A stretch of 64,000 nucleotides of DNA, from assembly GCF_028736035.1 (NCBI RefSeq), contig NZ_CP117866.1, positions 2,914,001 through 2,978,000 of the forward strand. The letters run 5' to 3'. Source of the DNA: Streptomyces sp. T12. Its GTDB lineage: Bacteria; Actinomycetota; Actinomycetes; Streptomycetales; Streptomycetaceae. The position numbers and the translations under genes are program-made. Under the pieces are notes generated by a model. The model was not told the DNA's origin. It saw only the letters and a program-made list of their open reading frames with translations, and did no database searches. How positions within the stretch are numbered: position 1 is the stretch's first letter; each line of letters begins with the position of its first letter. Positions 34,205 to 42,969 of this stretch are shown piece after piece.

Positions 34205-35635
34205 TCAGGACGTGGACGTTTTTCTCGGCAGCCACAGCAGGATCAGCGCCGCCCCCGCCACGAGCACCACCGCCGACGTACGGAACACCAACGCGTACCC
34301 CTCCGTCAGCGCCCGCGGCGTCCCGCTCCCCGCCGACCGCGCCGCCGCGATCGTGGACATGACGGCCAGCCCCAGCGAACCGCCCATCGTGCGCGAGGTG
34401 TTGACCAGCCCCGACACCAGCCCGGCCTCCCCCGGTTGCGCCCCGGACGTCGCCAGCGCCGCGAGAGGGGTGGCACCCAGCCCCGCGCCCAGCATCATCA
34501 GGATCCCCGGCACCATGATCGAGGTCACATACGCGCCCTGCACGCTCAGCATCGACTGCCAGCCGAAGCCGACGGCCGCGACGACCGTGCCCAGCGCCGC
34601 CACGTTGCGCGCGCCCACCGCCGGCATGAGCCGCGGCGCGAGCTTGGACCCGAAGAGCACGGCCAGCGAACTCGGCACCAGTGCCAGTCCGGCCTCCAGC
34701 GGGGTGTAGCCGAGGACGTTCTGCACGTACAGCGTCATGAAGAACCACATGCAGAACATCGCCGAGCCGCACAGGAACATCGCCACGTTCGCCGACGACA
34801 CCGCCCGCACCCGGAACAGCCCGAGCGGCATCAGCGGAGCCGCCGTACGCGACTCCACGACGAGGAACACCCCGATCAGCGCCAGGCCGGCCAGCAGCGG
34901 CACCACCGTGGCCGTCGCCGTCCAGCCCTCGGCCTCCGTCTGCGAGATGCCGTACGCCAGCGTCGCGAGCCCCGCCGTCACCAGCACCGCCCCCGGCAGA
35001 TCCAGCCGCCGCCCGTTCCCCGCCCGGCTCTCCGCGAGCAGGCGCACGGCACCGGCCAGCACCACCGCGCCCACCGGCACGTTGATCAGCAGCACCCACC
35101 GCCACGACAGCACATCGACCAGCACCCCGCCGACGAGCCCGCCCGCCGCACCACCCCCCGCGCCCACGGCCGTCCAGGTGCCGATGGCCCGCGCACGCGC
35201 CGCCCCCTCCGGCACCGCCGCCGTCACGATCGTCAGCGTCGAGGGCGCCAGCACCGCGGCGCCCAGCCCCTGCACGGCCCGCGCGAGAAGCAGCTGCCAG
35301 TCCTGCTGGGCCAGCCCGCCGGCCAGCGAGGCCAGGGTGAACAGGCCGAGCCCGACGAGGAACATCCGCTTACGCCCGTAGAGGTCCCCGGCCCGCCCGC
35401 CGAGCAGCATGAACCCCGCGAAGGCGATCGCGTACGCGTTCACCACCCACTGCAGGCCCTGGGCGCTCAGCCCGAGGTCGGCCCGCATCGAGGGCAGCGC
35501 CACGTTCACGACGGACACGTCGAGCACGACCAGGAACTGCCCGGCGCACGCGAGGGCCACCACCAGCCAGGCGGGCGGCGCGGTACGGCGGGACGTGGGG
35601 GTGGTGGCGTCAGCGGCTCCGAGCATGACTGTCAT
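34205..35635 (-). CDS. MFS drug-resistance-type transporter (DHA2/EmrB, 14 TMS)
   Basis: A 476-residue major facilitator of the EmrB/QacA group. It shows FLVVLDVSVVNVALPSM (motif D1), LLGGRAGDLYGRKRMF (motif A), ARAVQGLGAAVLAPS (motif B) and SWRWVLLINVPVG. Roughly 14 hydrophobic helices are visible. It probably exports hydrophobic drugs or metabolites by proton antiport. ATG 35635 is used; ATG 35626 has better spaced GGGAG. The gene is divergent from the second MFS gene (163-bp gap). Confidence 0.88.
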   Translation of the reverse strand: MTVMLGAADATTPTSRRTAPPAWLVVALACAGQFLVVLDVSVVNVALPSMRADLGLSAQGLQWVVNAYAIAFAGFMLLGGRAGDLYGRKRMFLVGLGLFTLASLAGGLAQQDWQLLLARAVQGLGAAVLAPSTLTIVTAAVPEGAARARAIGTWTAVGAGGGAAGGLVGGVLVDVLSWRWVLLINVPVGAVVLAGAVRLLAESRAGNGRRLDLPGAVLVTAGLATLAYGISQTEAEGWTATATVVPLLAGLALIGVFLVVESRTAAPLMPLGLFRVRAVSSANVAMFLCGSAMFCMWFFMTLYVQNVLGYTPLEAGLALVPSSLAVLFGSKLAPRLMPAVGARNVAALGTVVAAVGFGWQSMLSVQGAYVTSIMVPGILMMLGAGLGATPLAALATSGAQPGEAGLVSGLVNTSRTMGGSLGLAVMSTIAAARSAGSGTPRALTEGYALVFRTSAVVLVAGAALILLWLPRKTSTS

Positions 35636-35798
35636 GCTCCCAACGACCGACGCTCCTGGCATCGGGAATTCGGACTAGGCCGTTCCCTTCCGGCCTAGTC
35701 CGGTAGGCCGGGGCCGCTTCCCCAAGAGAAGGTCAAGAAATCATTAGCTGGCCAAAGCATCGGAATAGTTGCCCAGGCACACCGGGTTGATCCCCCAC

Positions 35799-37541
35799 AT
35801 GACACAAACGACGAACGAACAGCCCACCGGCAGAGCGACCGGCCCCATCGTCCCGGTCCTCGCCTTCGCGGGCATCGTTGTCGCGGTGATGCAGACCCTG
35901 CTCGTCCCGGTCATCAAGGACCTGCCGCAGCTGCTGAGCACCGCGCCCAGCAACGCCACCTGGGTCCTGACCTCCACACTGCTCTCGGGCGCCGTCGCCA
36001 CCCCGATCATGGGCCGGCTCGGTGACCTCTACGGCAAGCGGCGCATGCTGATCGCCAGCCTGGCCGTGATGGTGATCGGCGCGCTGGTCAGCGCGCTCAC
36101 CAGCACCCTGATACCCATGATCGCCGGCCGCACCCTCCAGGGCTTCGCGATGGGCGCGATCCCGCTCGGCATCGGCCTCATGCGCGACATGCTGCCCCGC
36201 GAGCGGCTCGGCTCGGCGATGGCCCTGATGAGCTCCTCGATCGGCGTCGGCGGCGGACTCGCACTGCCCGCCGCGGCCCTGGTCGCCCAGCACGCCGACT
36301 GGCACGCCCTCTTCTACGGCGCCGCCGGCCTCGGTGTCCTCGCCATCGCCCTCACCCTCCTCGTCGTACCGGAGTCCAAGGTCCGCGCGGAAGGCTCCTT
36401 CGACACCCTCGGCGCACTCGGCCTCTCCGCCGGCCTCGTCCTCTTCCTCCTGCCGATCACCAAGGGCAGCGACTGGGGCTGGACGTCGGGCAGCACGCTC
36501 GGCCTGTTCGCCGCATCGGCCGTCGTCCTCGTCCTCTGGGGCGTCTACGAGCTGCGCACGCAGGCTCCCCTCGTGGACCTGCGCACCACGGCCCGCCCGG
36601 CCGTCCTCTTCACCAACCTCGCCTCGATCATGGTCGGCGTCAGCTTCTACGTCGTCTCCCTGGTCCTCCCCCAGCTCCTCCAGCTGCCGAAGGAGACGGG
36701 CTACGGCCTCGGTCAGTCGATGGTCGTGGCGGGTCTGCTGGTGGCCCCGCTCGGCCTGACGATGATGTTCACCGCCCCCGTCTACGCCCGCCTCTCGGCG
36801 AAGTACGGCCCCAAGACCACCCTGATCCTCGGCCTGCTGATCATCGCCATCGGCTACGGCGCCGGCCTCGGCCTGATGAGCGCCCCCTGGCAGAGCCTCG
36901 TCATCTCGGTGGTCCTCGGCGCGGGCATCGGCCTCGCGTACTCCTCCCTCCCCGCCCTGATAGTCGGCGCGGTCCCGGCCTCGGAGACGGGCGCGGCGAA
37001 CGGCCTGAACACGCTGATGCGTTCCATCGGTACGTCCGTGTCGAGCGCCGTCATCGGCATGGTGCTGGCCAACACCGCGAACAACGTCGGCGGCGTCGAG
37101 ATCCCGACGATGCACGGCTTCCGCGTCTCCTTCCTGATCGCGACTGCCGCGGTCGCCGTAGGCCTCCTCCTGGCCCTCTTCCTCCCGAAGCAGCGCCCGG
37201 CCTCCGCCCACCCGCAGCTGCGCGCCAGCAGCGAGGAGGACGCCAACCTGGAGCGCGCCGAAGAGGCACTGCGCGGCTTCCGCGGCCGCGTCCTGGACGC
37301 CACCGGCACCCCCGTCCCCCGCGCCAAGGTGACCCTGATCGACCGCCGGGGCCGCCAGGCGGGCGCCACCCTCTCGGCGGAGGACGGCAGCTACGCCCTC
37401 ACCGTCCCCACCCAGGGCGCCTACGTCCTGGCCGCCCGAGCCGACGGCCACGCCCCGCTCGCCTCGTCGGCCACGCACACGGGCGACGACAGCCCGGTCG
37501 ACCTGGACCTGTCGCTGCCGGGGGAGACGGTCACGGCCTGA
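35799..37541 (+). CDS. MFS transporter fused to a carboxypeptidase-regulatory-like domain
   Basis: A 580-residue protein. Residues 1-470 form a 14-helix MFS exporter (GRLGDLYGKRRMLIASL motif A; AGRTLQGFAMGAIPLGIG motif B). From about residue 500 there is a soluble CnaB/CarboxypepD_reg-like beta-sandwich (FRGRVLDATGTPVPRAKVTL; SAEDGSYALTVPTQGAYVL). The added domain is unusual for an MFS protein and may bind a substrate or the cell surface, depending on the side of the membrane. No good ribosome site precedes ATG 35799. Divergent from a second MFS gene. Confidence 0.88.
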   Translation: MTQTTNEQPTGRATGPIVPVLAFAGIVVAVMQTLLVPVIKDLPQLLSTAPSNATWVLTSTLLSGAVATPIMGRLGDLYGKRRMLIASLAVMVIGALVSALTSTLIPMIAGRTLQGFAMGAIPLGIGLMRDMLPRERLGSAMALMSSSIGVGGGLALPAAALVAQHADWHALFYGAAGLGVLAIALTLLVVPESKVRAEGSFDTLGALGLSAGLVLFLLPITKGSDWGWTSGSTLGLFAASAVVLVLWGVYELRTQAPLVDLRTTARPAVLFTNLASIMVGVSFYVVSLVLPQLLQLPKETGYGLGQSMVVAGLLVAPLGLTMMFTAPVYARLSAKYGPKTTLILGLLIIAIGYGAGLGLMSAPWQSLVISVVLGAGIGLAYSSLPALIVGAVPASETGAANGLNTLMRSIGTSVSSAVIGMVLANTANNVGGVEIPTMHGFRVSFLIATAAVAVGLLLALFLPKQRPASAHPQLRASSEEDANLERAEEALRGFRGRVLDATGTPVPRAKVTLIDRRGRQAGATLSAEDGSYALTVPTQGAYVLAARADGHAPLASSATHTGDDSPVDLDLSLPGETVTA

Positions 37542-37552
37542 GGCTCCTGGGG

Positions 37553-37576
37553 CCTTGGGGCCTTGGGGCCTTGGGG
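37553..37576. repeat. 8-bp tandem repeat
   Basis: CCTTGGGG occurs three times in tandem (37553-37576), preceded by a partial CCTGGGG copy, immediately after the stop of the MFS fusion gene. Confidence 0.85.
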
Positions 37577-37599
37577 CCGACCGAGTCATCCGACTCACC

Positions 37600-37644
37600 T
37601 GAGATCCACACCACTGAGATCCACACCACTGAGATCCACACCAC
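37600..37644. repeat. 15-bp tandem repeat, three perfect copies
   Basis: TGAGATCCACACCAC is repeated three times without change from 37600 to 37644, between the MFS gene and the methyltransferase. Identical copies suggest recent slippage or a hypervariable site. Confidence 0.9.
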
Positions 37645-37680
37645 CCGCACCCCCTGTCGCTCGACCGGCAGGGGGTGCGG
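37645..37680 (+). terminator. 12-bp hairpin after the tandem repeats
   Basis: CCGCACCCCCTG at 37645-37656 pairs perfectly with CAGGGGGTGCGG at 37669-37680 around a 12-nt loop. It probably terminates the MFS transcript; it ends 42 nt before the methyltransferase start. Confidence 0.7.
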
Positions 37681-37722
37681 CAGCATGGGCGCCCATACGC
37701 TCGTACGACCGAAGGGAACCCC

Positions 37723-38373
37723 ATGTCCACGGCCCCCAAGCCGGAGATCCTGGCCGCGTTCGAGGCGGCCAAGGGCTTCATGCCCGTGGGCGAGGGGCTC
37801 GCGCTCTACTCGGCGGCCGTCGAGGCCGGGCGGCTCGGTCTCCCGCTCCTGGAGGTCGGCACGTACTGCGGCCGCTCGACGATCCTGCTCGCCGACGCCG
37901 CCCGCCAGGCCGGGGTGACGGCCCTCACGGTCGACCACCACCGCGGCAGCGAGGAGCAGCAGCCGGGCTGGGAGTACCACGACCCGCAGACCGTCGACCC
38001 CGAGATCGGCCTGATGGACACGCTGCCGACGTTCCGCCGCACGCTGCACAAGGCGGGCCTGGAGGAGCACGTGATCGCCCTGGTCGGCCGCTCCCCGCAG
38101 GTGGCGAAGATCTGGGGCACTCCCCTCGGCCTGGTCTTCATCGACGGCGGCCACACCGACGAGCATGCGAACGCCGACTACGAGGGCTGGGCCCCGCATG
38201 TCGCCGAGGGCGGCCTGCTCGTCATCCACGACGTCTTCCCGGACCCGGAGGACGAGTTCACCGGCCAGGCGCCGTACCGGGTGTATCTGCGGGCGCTGGA
38301 GTCCGGGGCGTTCACGGAGGTGTCGGTGACCGACTCGCTGCGGGTGCTGAAGCGGACGGGGTCAGGGGCCTGA
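37723..38373 (+). CDS. Class I SAM-dependent methyltransferase (Methyltransf_24)
   Basis: A 216-residue methyltransferase. The SAM motif LLEVGTYCGRSTILLADAA is at about residues 41-60. DHHRGSEEQQPGWEYHDPQT forms motif II, and LVFIDGGHTDEHANADYEGW is the characteristic Methyltransf_24 motif. The family modifies small molecules or sugars, and the substrate is unknown. ATG 37723 follows GAAGGGA. It is followed 64 nt later by the amidase gene on the same strand. Confidence 0.82.
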   Translation: MSTAPKPEILAAFEAAKGFMPVGEGLALYSAAVEAGRLGLPLLEVGTYCGRSTILLADAARQAGVTALTVDHHRGSEEQQPGWEYHDPQTVDPEIGLMDTLPTFRRTLHKAGLEEHVIALVGRSPQVAKIWGTPLGLVFIDGGHTDEHANADYEGWAPHVAEGGLLVIHDVFPDPEDEFTGQAPYRVYLRALESGAFTEVSVTDSLRVLKRTGSGA

Positions 38374-38437
38374 ACTCCGGCGCCACTCGACCGTGCCTTC
38401 CCGGCACCGGGCGTGGTCGGCCCGTATGGTGGCAGGC

Positions 38438-39376
38438 GTGTCGTACGTAGGTCCGGACTTCGATCCTCCCCAGCCCCGCCGCAACCGCCGCCGAGCCCTG
38501 ACCGTCGCGGCCGCCGCCCTCATGCCGGGAGCCCTGCTCGGTTGGGTGATGTACGAGGCGGTGGGCGGCCCCGGCGACGGAGGCGCGTCGGGCAACGCGG
38601 CCGTACGGCCCTCCGAGGCGCCCGCGAACACGGCACCGACGATCTCCGCCACGAACGACGACAAGCCACCGGGCCCGACCCCCACTCCCACCGCCGACTC
38701 CGGCGCCCTCAAGGGCAAGGTCGTCGTCATCGACCCGGGCCACAACCCCCACAACTTCCAGCACACGGCCGAAATCAATCGCAAGGTGAACATCGGCACG
38801 AACTGGAAGGAATGCGACACCACGGGGACGTCCACCAACGACGGTTACACCGAGGCCGAGTTCACACTGGACGTCGCCCACCGGCTGCGCACGCTGCTGC
38901 AGAAGCAGGGCGCCACGGTCAAGTTCACCCAGGACGGCGACCGTTCCTGGGGCCCCTGCGTCGACGAGCGGGCCGAGATCGGCAACAAGGCGCACGCCGA
39001 CGCCGTCGTCTCCCTCCACGCGGACGGCGCGGACGCCGGCCAACGGGGCTTCCACGTCATCCTCCCGGCCAAGGTGAACGCGGGCGCCGCGAACACCGGC
39101 CCGATCGTCACCCCCTCCCGCGACCTCGGCGAGCGCATCGCGGGCTCCTTCGTCCGCGCGACGGGCAGCGCGCCGTCCAACTACGTCGGCGACGGCACCG
39201 GACTCGTCACGCGCAAGGATCTTGGCGGTCTCAATCTGTCAACGGTTCCCAAGGTGTTCATCGAGTGCGGCAACATGCGCGATAGCAAGGACGCGGCGCA
39301 GCTCACCAGCGGCGCGTGGCGGCAGAAGGCGGCGCGAGGGATCTCTGAGGGAATCGTGAGTTTCCTGCGCGGGTAG
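38438..39376 (+). CDS. N-acetylmuramoyl-L-alanine amidase (Amidase_3)
   Basis: A 312-residue membrane-anchored cell-wall amidase. A basic N-terminus and transmembrane helix (LTVAAAALMPGALLGWVMY), then a Ser/Thr/Pro linker, precede the catalytic domain. KVVVIDPGHNPHNF carries zinc His 1, YTEAEFTLDVAHRLRTLL the zinc Glu, and VVSLHADGAD the second His; VFIECGNMRDSKDA carries the general-base Glu. It cleaves the amide between MurNAc and the peptide. GTG 38438 is chosen; ATG 38426 is in frame. Confidence 0.9.
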   Translation: MSYVGPDFDPPQPRRNRRRALTVAAAALMPGALLGWVMYEAVGGPGDGGASGNAAVRPSEAPANTAPTISATNDDKPPGPTPTPTADSGALKGKVVVIDPGHNPHNFQHTAEINRKVNIGTNWKECDTTGTSTNDGYTEAEFTLDVAHRLRTLLQKQGATVKFTQDGDRSWGPCVDERAEIGNKAHADAVVSLHADGADAGQRGFHVILPAKVNAGAANTGPIVTPSRDLGERIAGSFVRATGSAPSNYVGDGTGLVTRKDLGGLNLSTVPKVFIECGNMRDSKDAAQLTSGAWRQKAARGISEGIVSFLRG

Positions 39377-39540
39377 TGATCGGCGGGCCGATCCCGGCGG
39401 ACACCCTCGTCGGTCGGACGATAAGGTCTCCGTACGATGAGGGGCCACCCCCGCGCTTCACACCGGGGCCTGACGGCGACATGGTGACAGCGACGCCTCC
39501 AGCGATGCCGATGACGAGACGACTGACGAAGGACCCTGAA

Positions 39541-40329
39541 GTGAATATCCGCTCCCTCACTCGAGGCGACGGCGTGGTGATCGGAGCAGCGGTATTGCTG
39601 TTCATCGCGTCGTTCCTCCAGCTCTACTCCGCCTCCGGGTACAACCTTGACATCACCGGGTGGGAAAACCTCGGACTTGGCTTCGGCACCTACCTGGGCG
39701 GGGTCATCGGTGGTGCCCTGATCGTCGTCAACCGCCTCCTGCCCCAGCCGCGCAAGGTCGCCGGGCTGGACCTCGGAACAGTCGGTGCGGCATTCACGAT
39801 TCTCGCCGCGTGGAGCCTGTTCTGGACGCTGGTGGACGTACCCGAGGGCGGCAGCGCCGCCGCAGGGCTGATCCTCGGCTTCATCGCCGCCCTGGCCCTC
39901 GCGGGCGGCGCCATCGCCACCCCCCTGGTCCCCGCCCTCCAGGCCGCCCTCCTCCCGGCCCCCCGCCCCGCCGCCCCCCAGCCGCCCTACGGCGGTCAGC
40001 CGCAGGGTGGTTACGGCTACCCGGGTGCCCAGCAGCCGCAGCCCGGGCAGCCGTACGGCGGTCAGCCGCAGCCCGGGCAGCCCTTCGGTGGGCAGCCCCA
40101 GCAGCCGCAGCAGCCGCAGGCGCCGGCCGCGGACTTCTCGCCGTTCTGGTTCGCCGTACCCGTGGCGCGGCCGCTGTTCGCGGAGGACGGTTCGCCGACC
40201 CCCATCGCCGAACTCGCGCCGGGCACCTGGTACCTGGCCGTCGAGCAGCGCGGTGCGGCCCTGGTCGCGCAGACGCAGGACGGCCGCCGTGGCGTGCTGC
40301 AGGACACGTCGGGCATCCAGCGCGGCTGA
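39541..40329 (+). CDS. Membrane protein with Gln/Pro/Gly-rich repeat and C-terminal SH3-like tail
   Basis: A 262-residue protein with four hydrophobic segments (VVIGAAVLLFIASFLQLYSA; TYLGGVIGGALIVV; VGAAFTILAAWSLFWTLVDV; GLILGFIAALALAGGAIATP). A PYGGQPQPGQP-type repeat region of about 60 residues follows (about 155-205), then a small C-terminal domain (WFAVPVARPLFAEDG; GTWYLAVEQRG). DUF5336-like membrane topology is a guess. GTG 39541 has AAGGA 8 nt upstream. A strong hairpin terminates the gene. Confidence 0.75.
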   Translation: MNIRSLTRGDGVVIGAAVLLFIASFLQLYSASGYNLDITGWENLGLGFGTYLGGVIGGALIVVNRLLPQPRKVAGLDLGTVGAAFTILAAWSLFWTLVDVPEGGSAAAGLILGFIAALALAGGAIATPLVPALQAALLPAPRPAAPQPPYGGQPQGGYGYPGAQQPQPGQPYGGQPQPGQPFGGQPQQPQQPQAPAADFSPFWFAVPVARPLFAEDGSPTPIAELAPGTWYLAVEQRGAALVAQTQDGRRGVLQDTSGIQRG

Positions 40330-40358
40330 GCCGCAAAAGAAGCCGTAGCGATAGCCGT

Positions 40359-40396
40359 ACGACGGCCCCTCACCCTTCCCGGTGAGGGGCCGTCGT
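40359..40396 (+). terminator. Strong hairpin terminator
   Basis: ACGACGGCCCCTCACC at 40359-40374 pairs perfectly over 16 bp with GGTGAGGGGCCGTCGT at 40381-40396, with a 6-nt loop. It lies 30 nt after the membrane protein stop. Confidence 0.88.
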
Positions 40397-40468
40397 CGTA
40401 CAGTCGCAAGCCTCCACGCAGAGCTGACACACCGTCAGACACCGTCAGGCACCCGTCAGGAGGCAGAC

Positions 40469-41479
40469 ATGCGGCTCGGGCTCGCACTCGGCTACTGGGG
40501 TCGCGGCCCCTCCGCGGACCATGTACCGCTGGCCCAGGAGGCCGAGCGGCTCGGCTACGACTCGGTGTGGACCGCCGAGTCCTGGGGGTCCGACGCCTTC
40601 ACCCCGCTCACCTGGATCGCCGCGCAGACCTCAAGGATCAAGCTCGGTACGGCGGTTGCCCAGATGGCCGCCCGCTCCCCCACCACCACCGCCATGCACG
40701 CCCTCACCCTTGACCACCTCTCCGGCGGGCGCATGATGCTCGGGCTCGGGTTGTCGGGGCCGCAGGTGGTGGAGGGGTGGTACGGGCGGCCGTTCCCCGC
40801 CTCGCCGCTGACCGCCACGCGCGAGTACGTCGATGTCGTACGGCAAGTACTGCGCCGCCAAGCCCCCGTAGAACTCGACGGACGCTTCCACTCCCACCCG
40901 TACCGCGGCCCGGACGCCACCGGCATCGGCAAGGCCCTGAAGCCGATCACCCACCCCCTCCGCCCCGACCTGCCCGTCCTCCTCGGCGCCGAGGGTCCGA
41001 AGAACGTCGCGCAGACCGTCCGGATCGCCGACGGCTGGCTGCCGTTGTACTGGTCGCCGAGCAGGCCCGACGTGTACGGGGAGGCGGTGCGCGACCTCCC
41101 GCAGAGCTTCCTCGTCGCCCCTATGACCCGCGTCCAAGTCTGCGCCGACGTCTCCGAAGGCCTCCTCCCCGTCAAGGCCATGCTCGGCTTCTACATCGGC
41201 GGCATGGGCCACGCGGCCCGCAACTTCCATGCCGATCTCATGGCGCGGATGGGGTACGAGGAGGAAGCCCGCCGGATTCAGCGGCTGTTCCTGGACGGCC
41301 GCCGCGAGGAGGCCGTACTCGCCGTCCCGGACGCCTTCGCCGACGAGATCTCGCTCGTCGGGCCTCGTGAACGCATCGCCGAGCGGTTGGAGTTGTGGCG
41401 GAAGGGGCCGGTGACCGATCTGCTCGCCCTCGCACCCGACCCGCACACCCTGCGTGTGCTCGCCGAGCTCAACTCATAG
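40469..41479 (+). CDS. LLM-class F420-dependent oxidoreductase
   Basis: A 336-residue luciferase-like (beta/alpha)8 protein. It shows LGYDSVWTAESWGSDAFTPL, IKLGTAVAQMAARSPTTTAM, LGLGLSGPQVVEGWYGRPF and LKPITHPLRPDLPVLLGAEG. These features match F420-dependent oxidoreductases, and the last segments remind me of an LLM protein in the mycobacterial KstR regulon (Rv3520c), from memory. No KstR-like box is seen upstream, so membership is uncertain. ATG 40469 follows AGGAGG. Imperfect direct copies of ACCGTCAGGC precede the ribosome site. Confidence 0.87.
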   Translation: MRLGLALGYWGRGPSADHVPLAQEAERLGYDSVWTAESWGSDAFTPLTWIAAQTSRIKLGTAVAQMAARSPTTTAMHALTLDHLSGGRMMLGLGLSGPQVVEGWYGRPFPASPLTATREYVDVVRQVLRRQAPVELDGRFHSHPYRGPDATGIGKALKPITHPLRPDLPVLLGAEGPKNVAQTVRIADGWLPLYWSPSRPDVYGEAVRDLPQSFLVAPMTRVQVCADVSEGLLPVKAMLGFYIGGMGHAARNFHADLMARMGYEEEARRIQRLFLDGRREEAVLAVPDAFADEISLVGPRERIAERLELWRKGPVTDLLALAPDPHTLRVLAELNS

Positions 41480-41526
41480 CCCGGCGCGCCTGGTTTCATC
41501 CGGGGTTCAAGGGCTACCCGAAGGGC

Positions 41527-41820
41527 ATGTCCCCTCGATATGGCAACGGTTCCAACCAGGCCGGAACGGTCATAGCGATCGTCGCCGACATCATGGCCCT
41601 CATCCTGGGCCTGTGGATCCTGATGTATCTGCTGGACGCCAACCGCGCCAACGCCTTCGTCCAGTTCATCCATGACGCGGCCCGCTGGCTGGCGGGCTGG
41701 TCCCATGACCTGTTCACGTTCGACGAGGCGTGGGCGAGGGTGGTGGCCGGGTACGGGCTCGCAGCGGTGGTCTACCTGTTCGTGGGCCACGCGATCGCCA
41801 ATCGCGTACATCGCCACTGA
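41527..41820 (+). CDS. Small membrane protein (97 aa)
   Basis: A 97-residue protein with two hydrophobic helices (VIAIVADIMALILGLWILMY; VVAGYGLAAVVYLFVGHAI) joined by an amphipathic loop rich in Trp and His. It is conserved in type among Streptomyces as an unnamed small membrane protein. The ATG at 41527 has GAAGGG very close, so initiation may rely on the earlier AAGGG. It lies 47 nt after the LLM gene and may be read from it. Confidence 0.7.
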   Translation: MSPRYGNGSNQAGTVIAIVADIMALILGLWILMYLLDANRANAFVQFIHDAARWLAGWSHDLFTFDEAWARVVAGYGLAAVVYLFVGHAIANRVHRH

Positions 41821-41827
41821 CGCCTTG

Positions 41828-41876
41828 AGGGGCGCGGGGAACTGCGCGATCAACCACAGACAACCCGCACCCGCCA
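41828..41876. repeat. Dispersed Streptomyces-type repeat, copy 1
   Basis: A 31-bp core (41828-41858; begins AGGGGCGCGGGGAACTGCGC) followed by an 18-bp partly matching tail (ending ACCCGCACCCGCCA) is identical in its core to a second copy at 54282-54312. I recall this sequence as a common dispersed element in Streptomyces intergenic DNA. This copy is intergenic, between convergent genes. Confidence 0.8.
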
Positions 41877-41898
41877 GACGGCAAGGACATCCGAGCTC

Positions 41899-42969
41899 TC
41901 AGCTGCAGCAGTCCGGGTCCAGCCCCGTCGGCAGGCGATCCCCGCCGAACACCGCACACGTCGCCTCATGCCCGCCCAGCGCCGCGACGGCCAGCAACAG
42001 CGAACCGGCCGTCCAAGTCGTCAGCTCGCGCGGCCAGATGGCGTCGTCGTCGAAGACGTACCCCGTCCAGTACAACCCGCTCTCCGGGTCGCGCAGGTGC
42101 TGGATCGACTGGAGGATCTCCAGCGCCCGGTCCGACTCGCCCATCGCCCACAGGGCCAGGGCGAGTTCGGCCGACTCGCCGCCCGTCACCCACGGGTTGG
42201 GCACGACGCACCGCACCCCGAGGCCGGGGACGACGAAGCGCTCCCAGCCCTCCTCCATCCGGGACTTGGCCTCGGCGCCCGTCAACGCGCCGCCCAGCAC
42301 CGGGTAGTACCAGTCCATCGAGTAGCGGTCCTTGTCCAGGAACCGCTCCGGGTGACGACGGATCGCGTGCCGCAACGCCCCCGCAGCCAACTCCCAGTCC
42401 GGCTGCAGCTCTTCCCGCTGCTCGGCGATGGCCAGCGCGCACCGCAGTGCGTGGTGGATCGAGGAGGAGCCGGTCAGCAGGGCGTCCTGCGTCGCGGTGC
42501 CGTCCTCGTCGCGCCGCCAGCCGATCTGTCCGCCCGGCTGCTGGAGCTGGAGGACGCACTCGATGGCCGCGTAGACGGACGGCCACATGCGGTCCAGGAA
42601 CGTGTCGTCGCCGGTGGAGAGGTAGTGGTGCCAGACGCCTACGGCTATGTAGGCGACGAAGTTGGTCTCGCGGCCGGTGTCGGTGACGTCGTCGAAGGCG
42701 CCGTCCGCGTAGGCGGCGTACCAGGAGCCGTCCTCGTTCTGGTGGGTCGCCAGCCAGGTGTACGCCCGCTCGGCGGCCGCGTGCTCACCGGCCGTGTCCA
42801 GCGCCATCGCCGCCTCGACGTGGTCCCACGGGTCGAGGTGATGCCCGCGGAACCAGGGGATCGCCCCATCCTCACGCTGTACGGCGAGGATCCCTGCGAC
42901 GGTCGCGGCGGCCTGCTCGGCGGTGAGGACCCCGGGCAGGACGAGGTGTTCTGTCCGGGGAGTGGTCAC
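41899..42969 (-). CDS. Six-hairpin (prenyltransferase/terpene-cyclase-like) protein
   Basis: A 356-residue soluble protein built of helical hairpins with repeated WxxxH/Q patterns (REDGAIPWFRGHHLDPWDHV; WLATHQNEDGSWYAAYADG; LQQPGGQIGWRRDEDG). This alpha/alpha-barrel is shared by prenyltransferases, squalene cyclases and some glycosidases, so the activity cannot be assigned. It lacks a DXDD cyclase motif that I can see. The GTG start overlaps the stop of the methyltransferase gene (GTGA). Third of a coupled GT-MT-barrel gene set, so action on a glycoconjugate or lipid is plausible. Confidence 0.78.
   Translation of the reverse strand: MTTPRTEHLVLPGVLTAEQAAATVAGILAVQREDGAIPWFRGHHLDPWDHVEAAMALDTAGEHAAAERAYTWLATHQNEDGSWYAAYADGAFDDVTDTGRETNFVAYIAVGVWHHYLSTGDDTFLDRMWPSVYAAIECVLQLQQPGGQIGWRRDEDGTATQDALLTGSSSIHHALRCALAIAEQREELQPDWELAAGALRHAIRRHPERFLDKDRYSMDWYYPVLGGALTGAEAKSRMEEGWERFVVPGLGVRCVVPNPWVTGGESAELALALWAMGESDRALEILQSIQHLRDPESGLYWTGYVFDDDAIWPRELTTWTAGSLLLAVAALGGHEATCAVFGGDRLPTGLDPDCCS

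Noticed and set aside
41821..41898. Insertion sequence or attachment site at the dispersed repeat
   Set aside because: No transposase, terminal inverted repeats or tRNA gene is adjacent; it looks like a short non-autonomous dispersed sequence.
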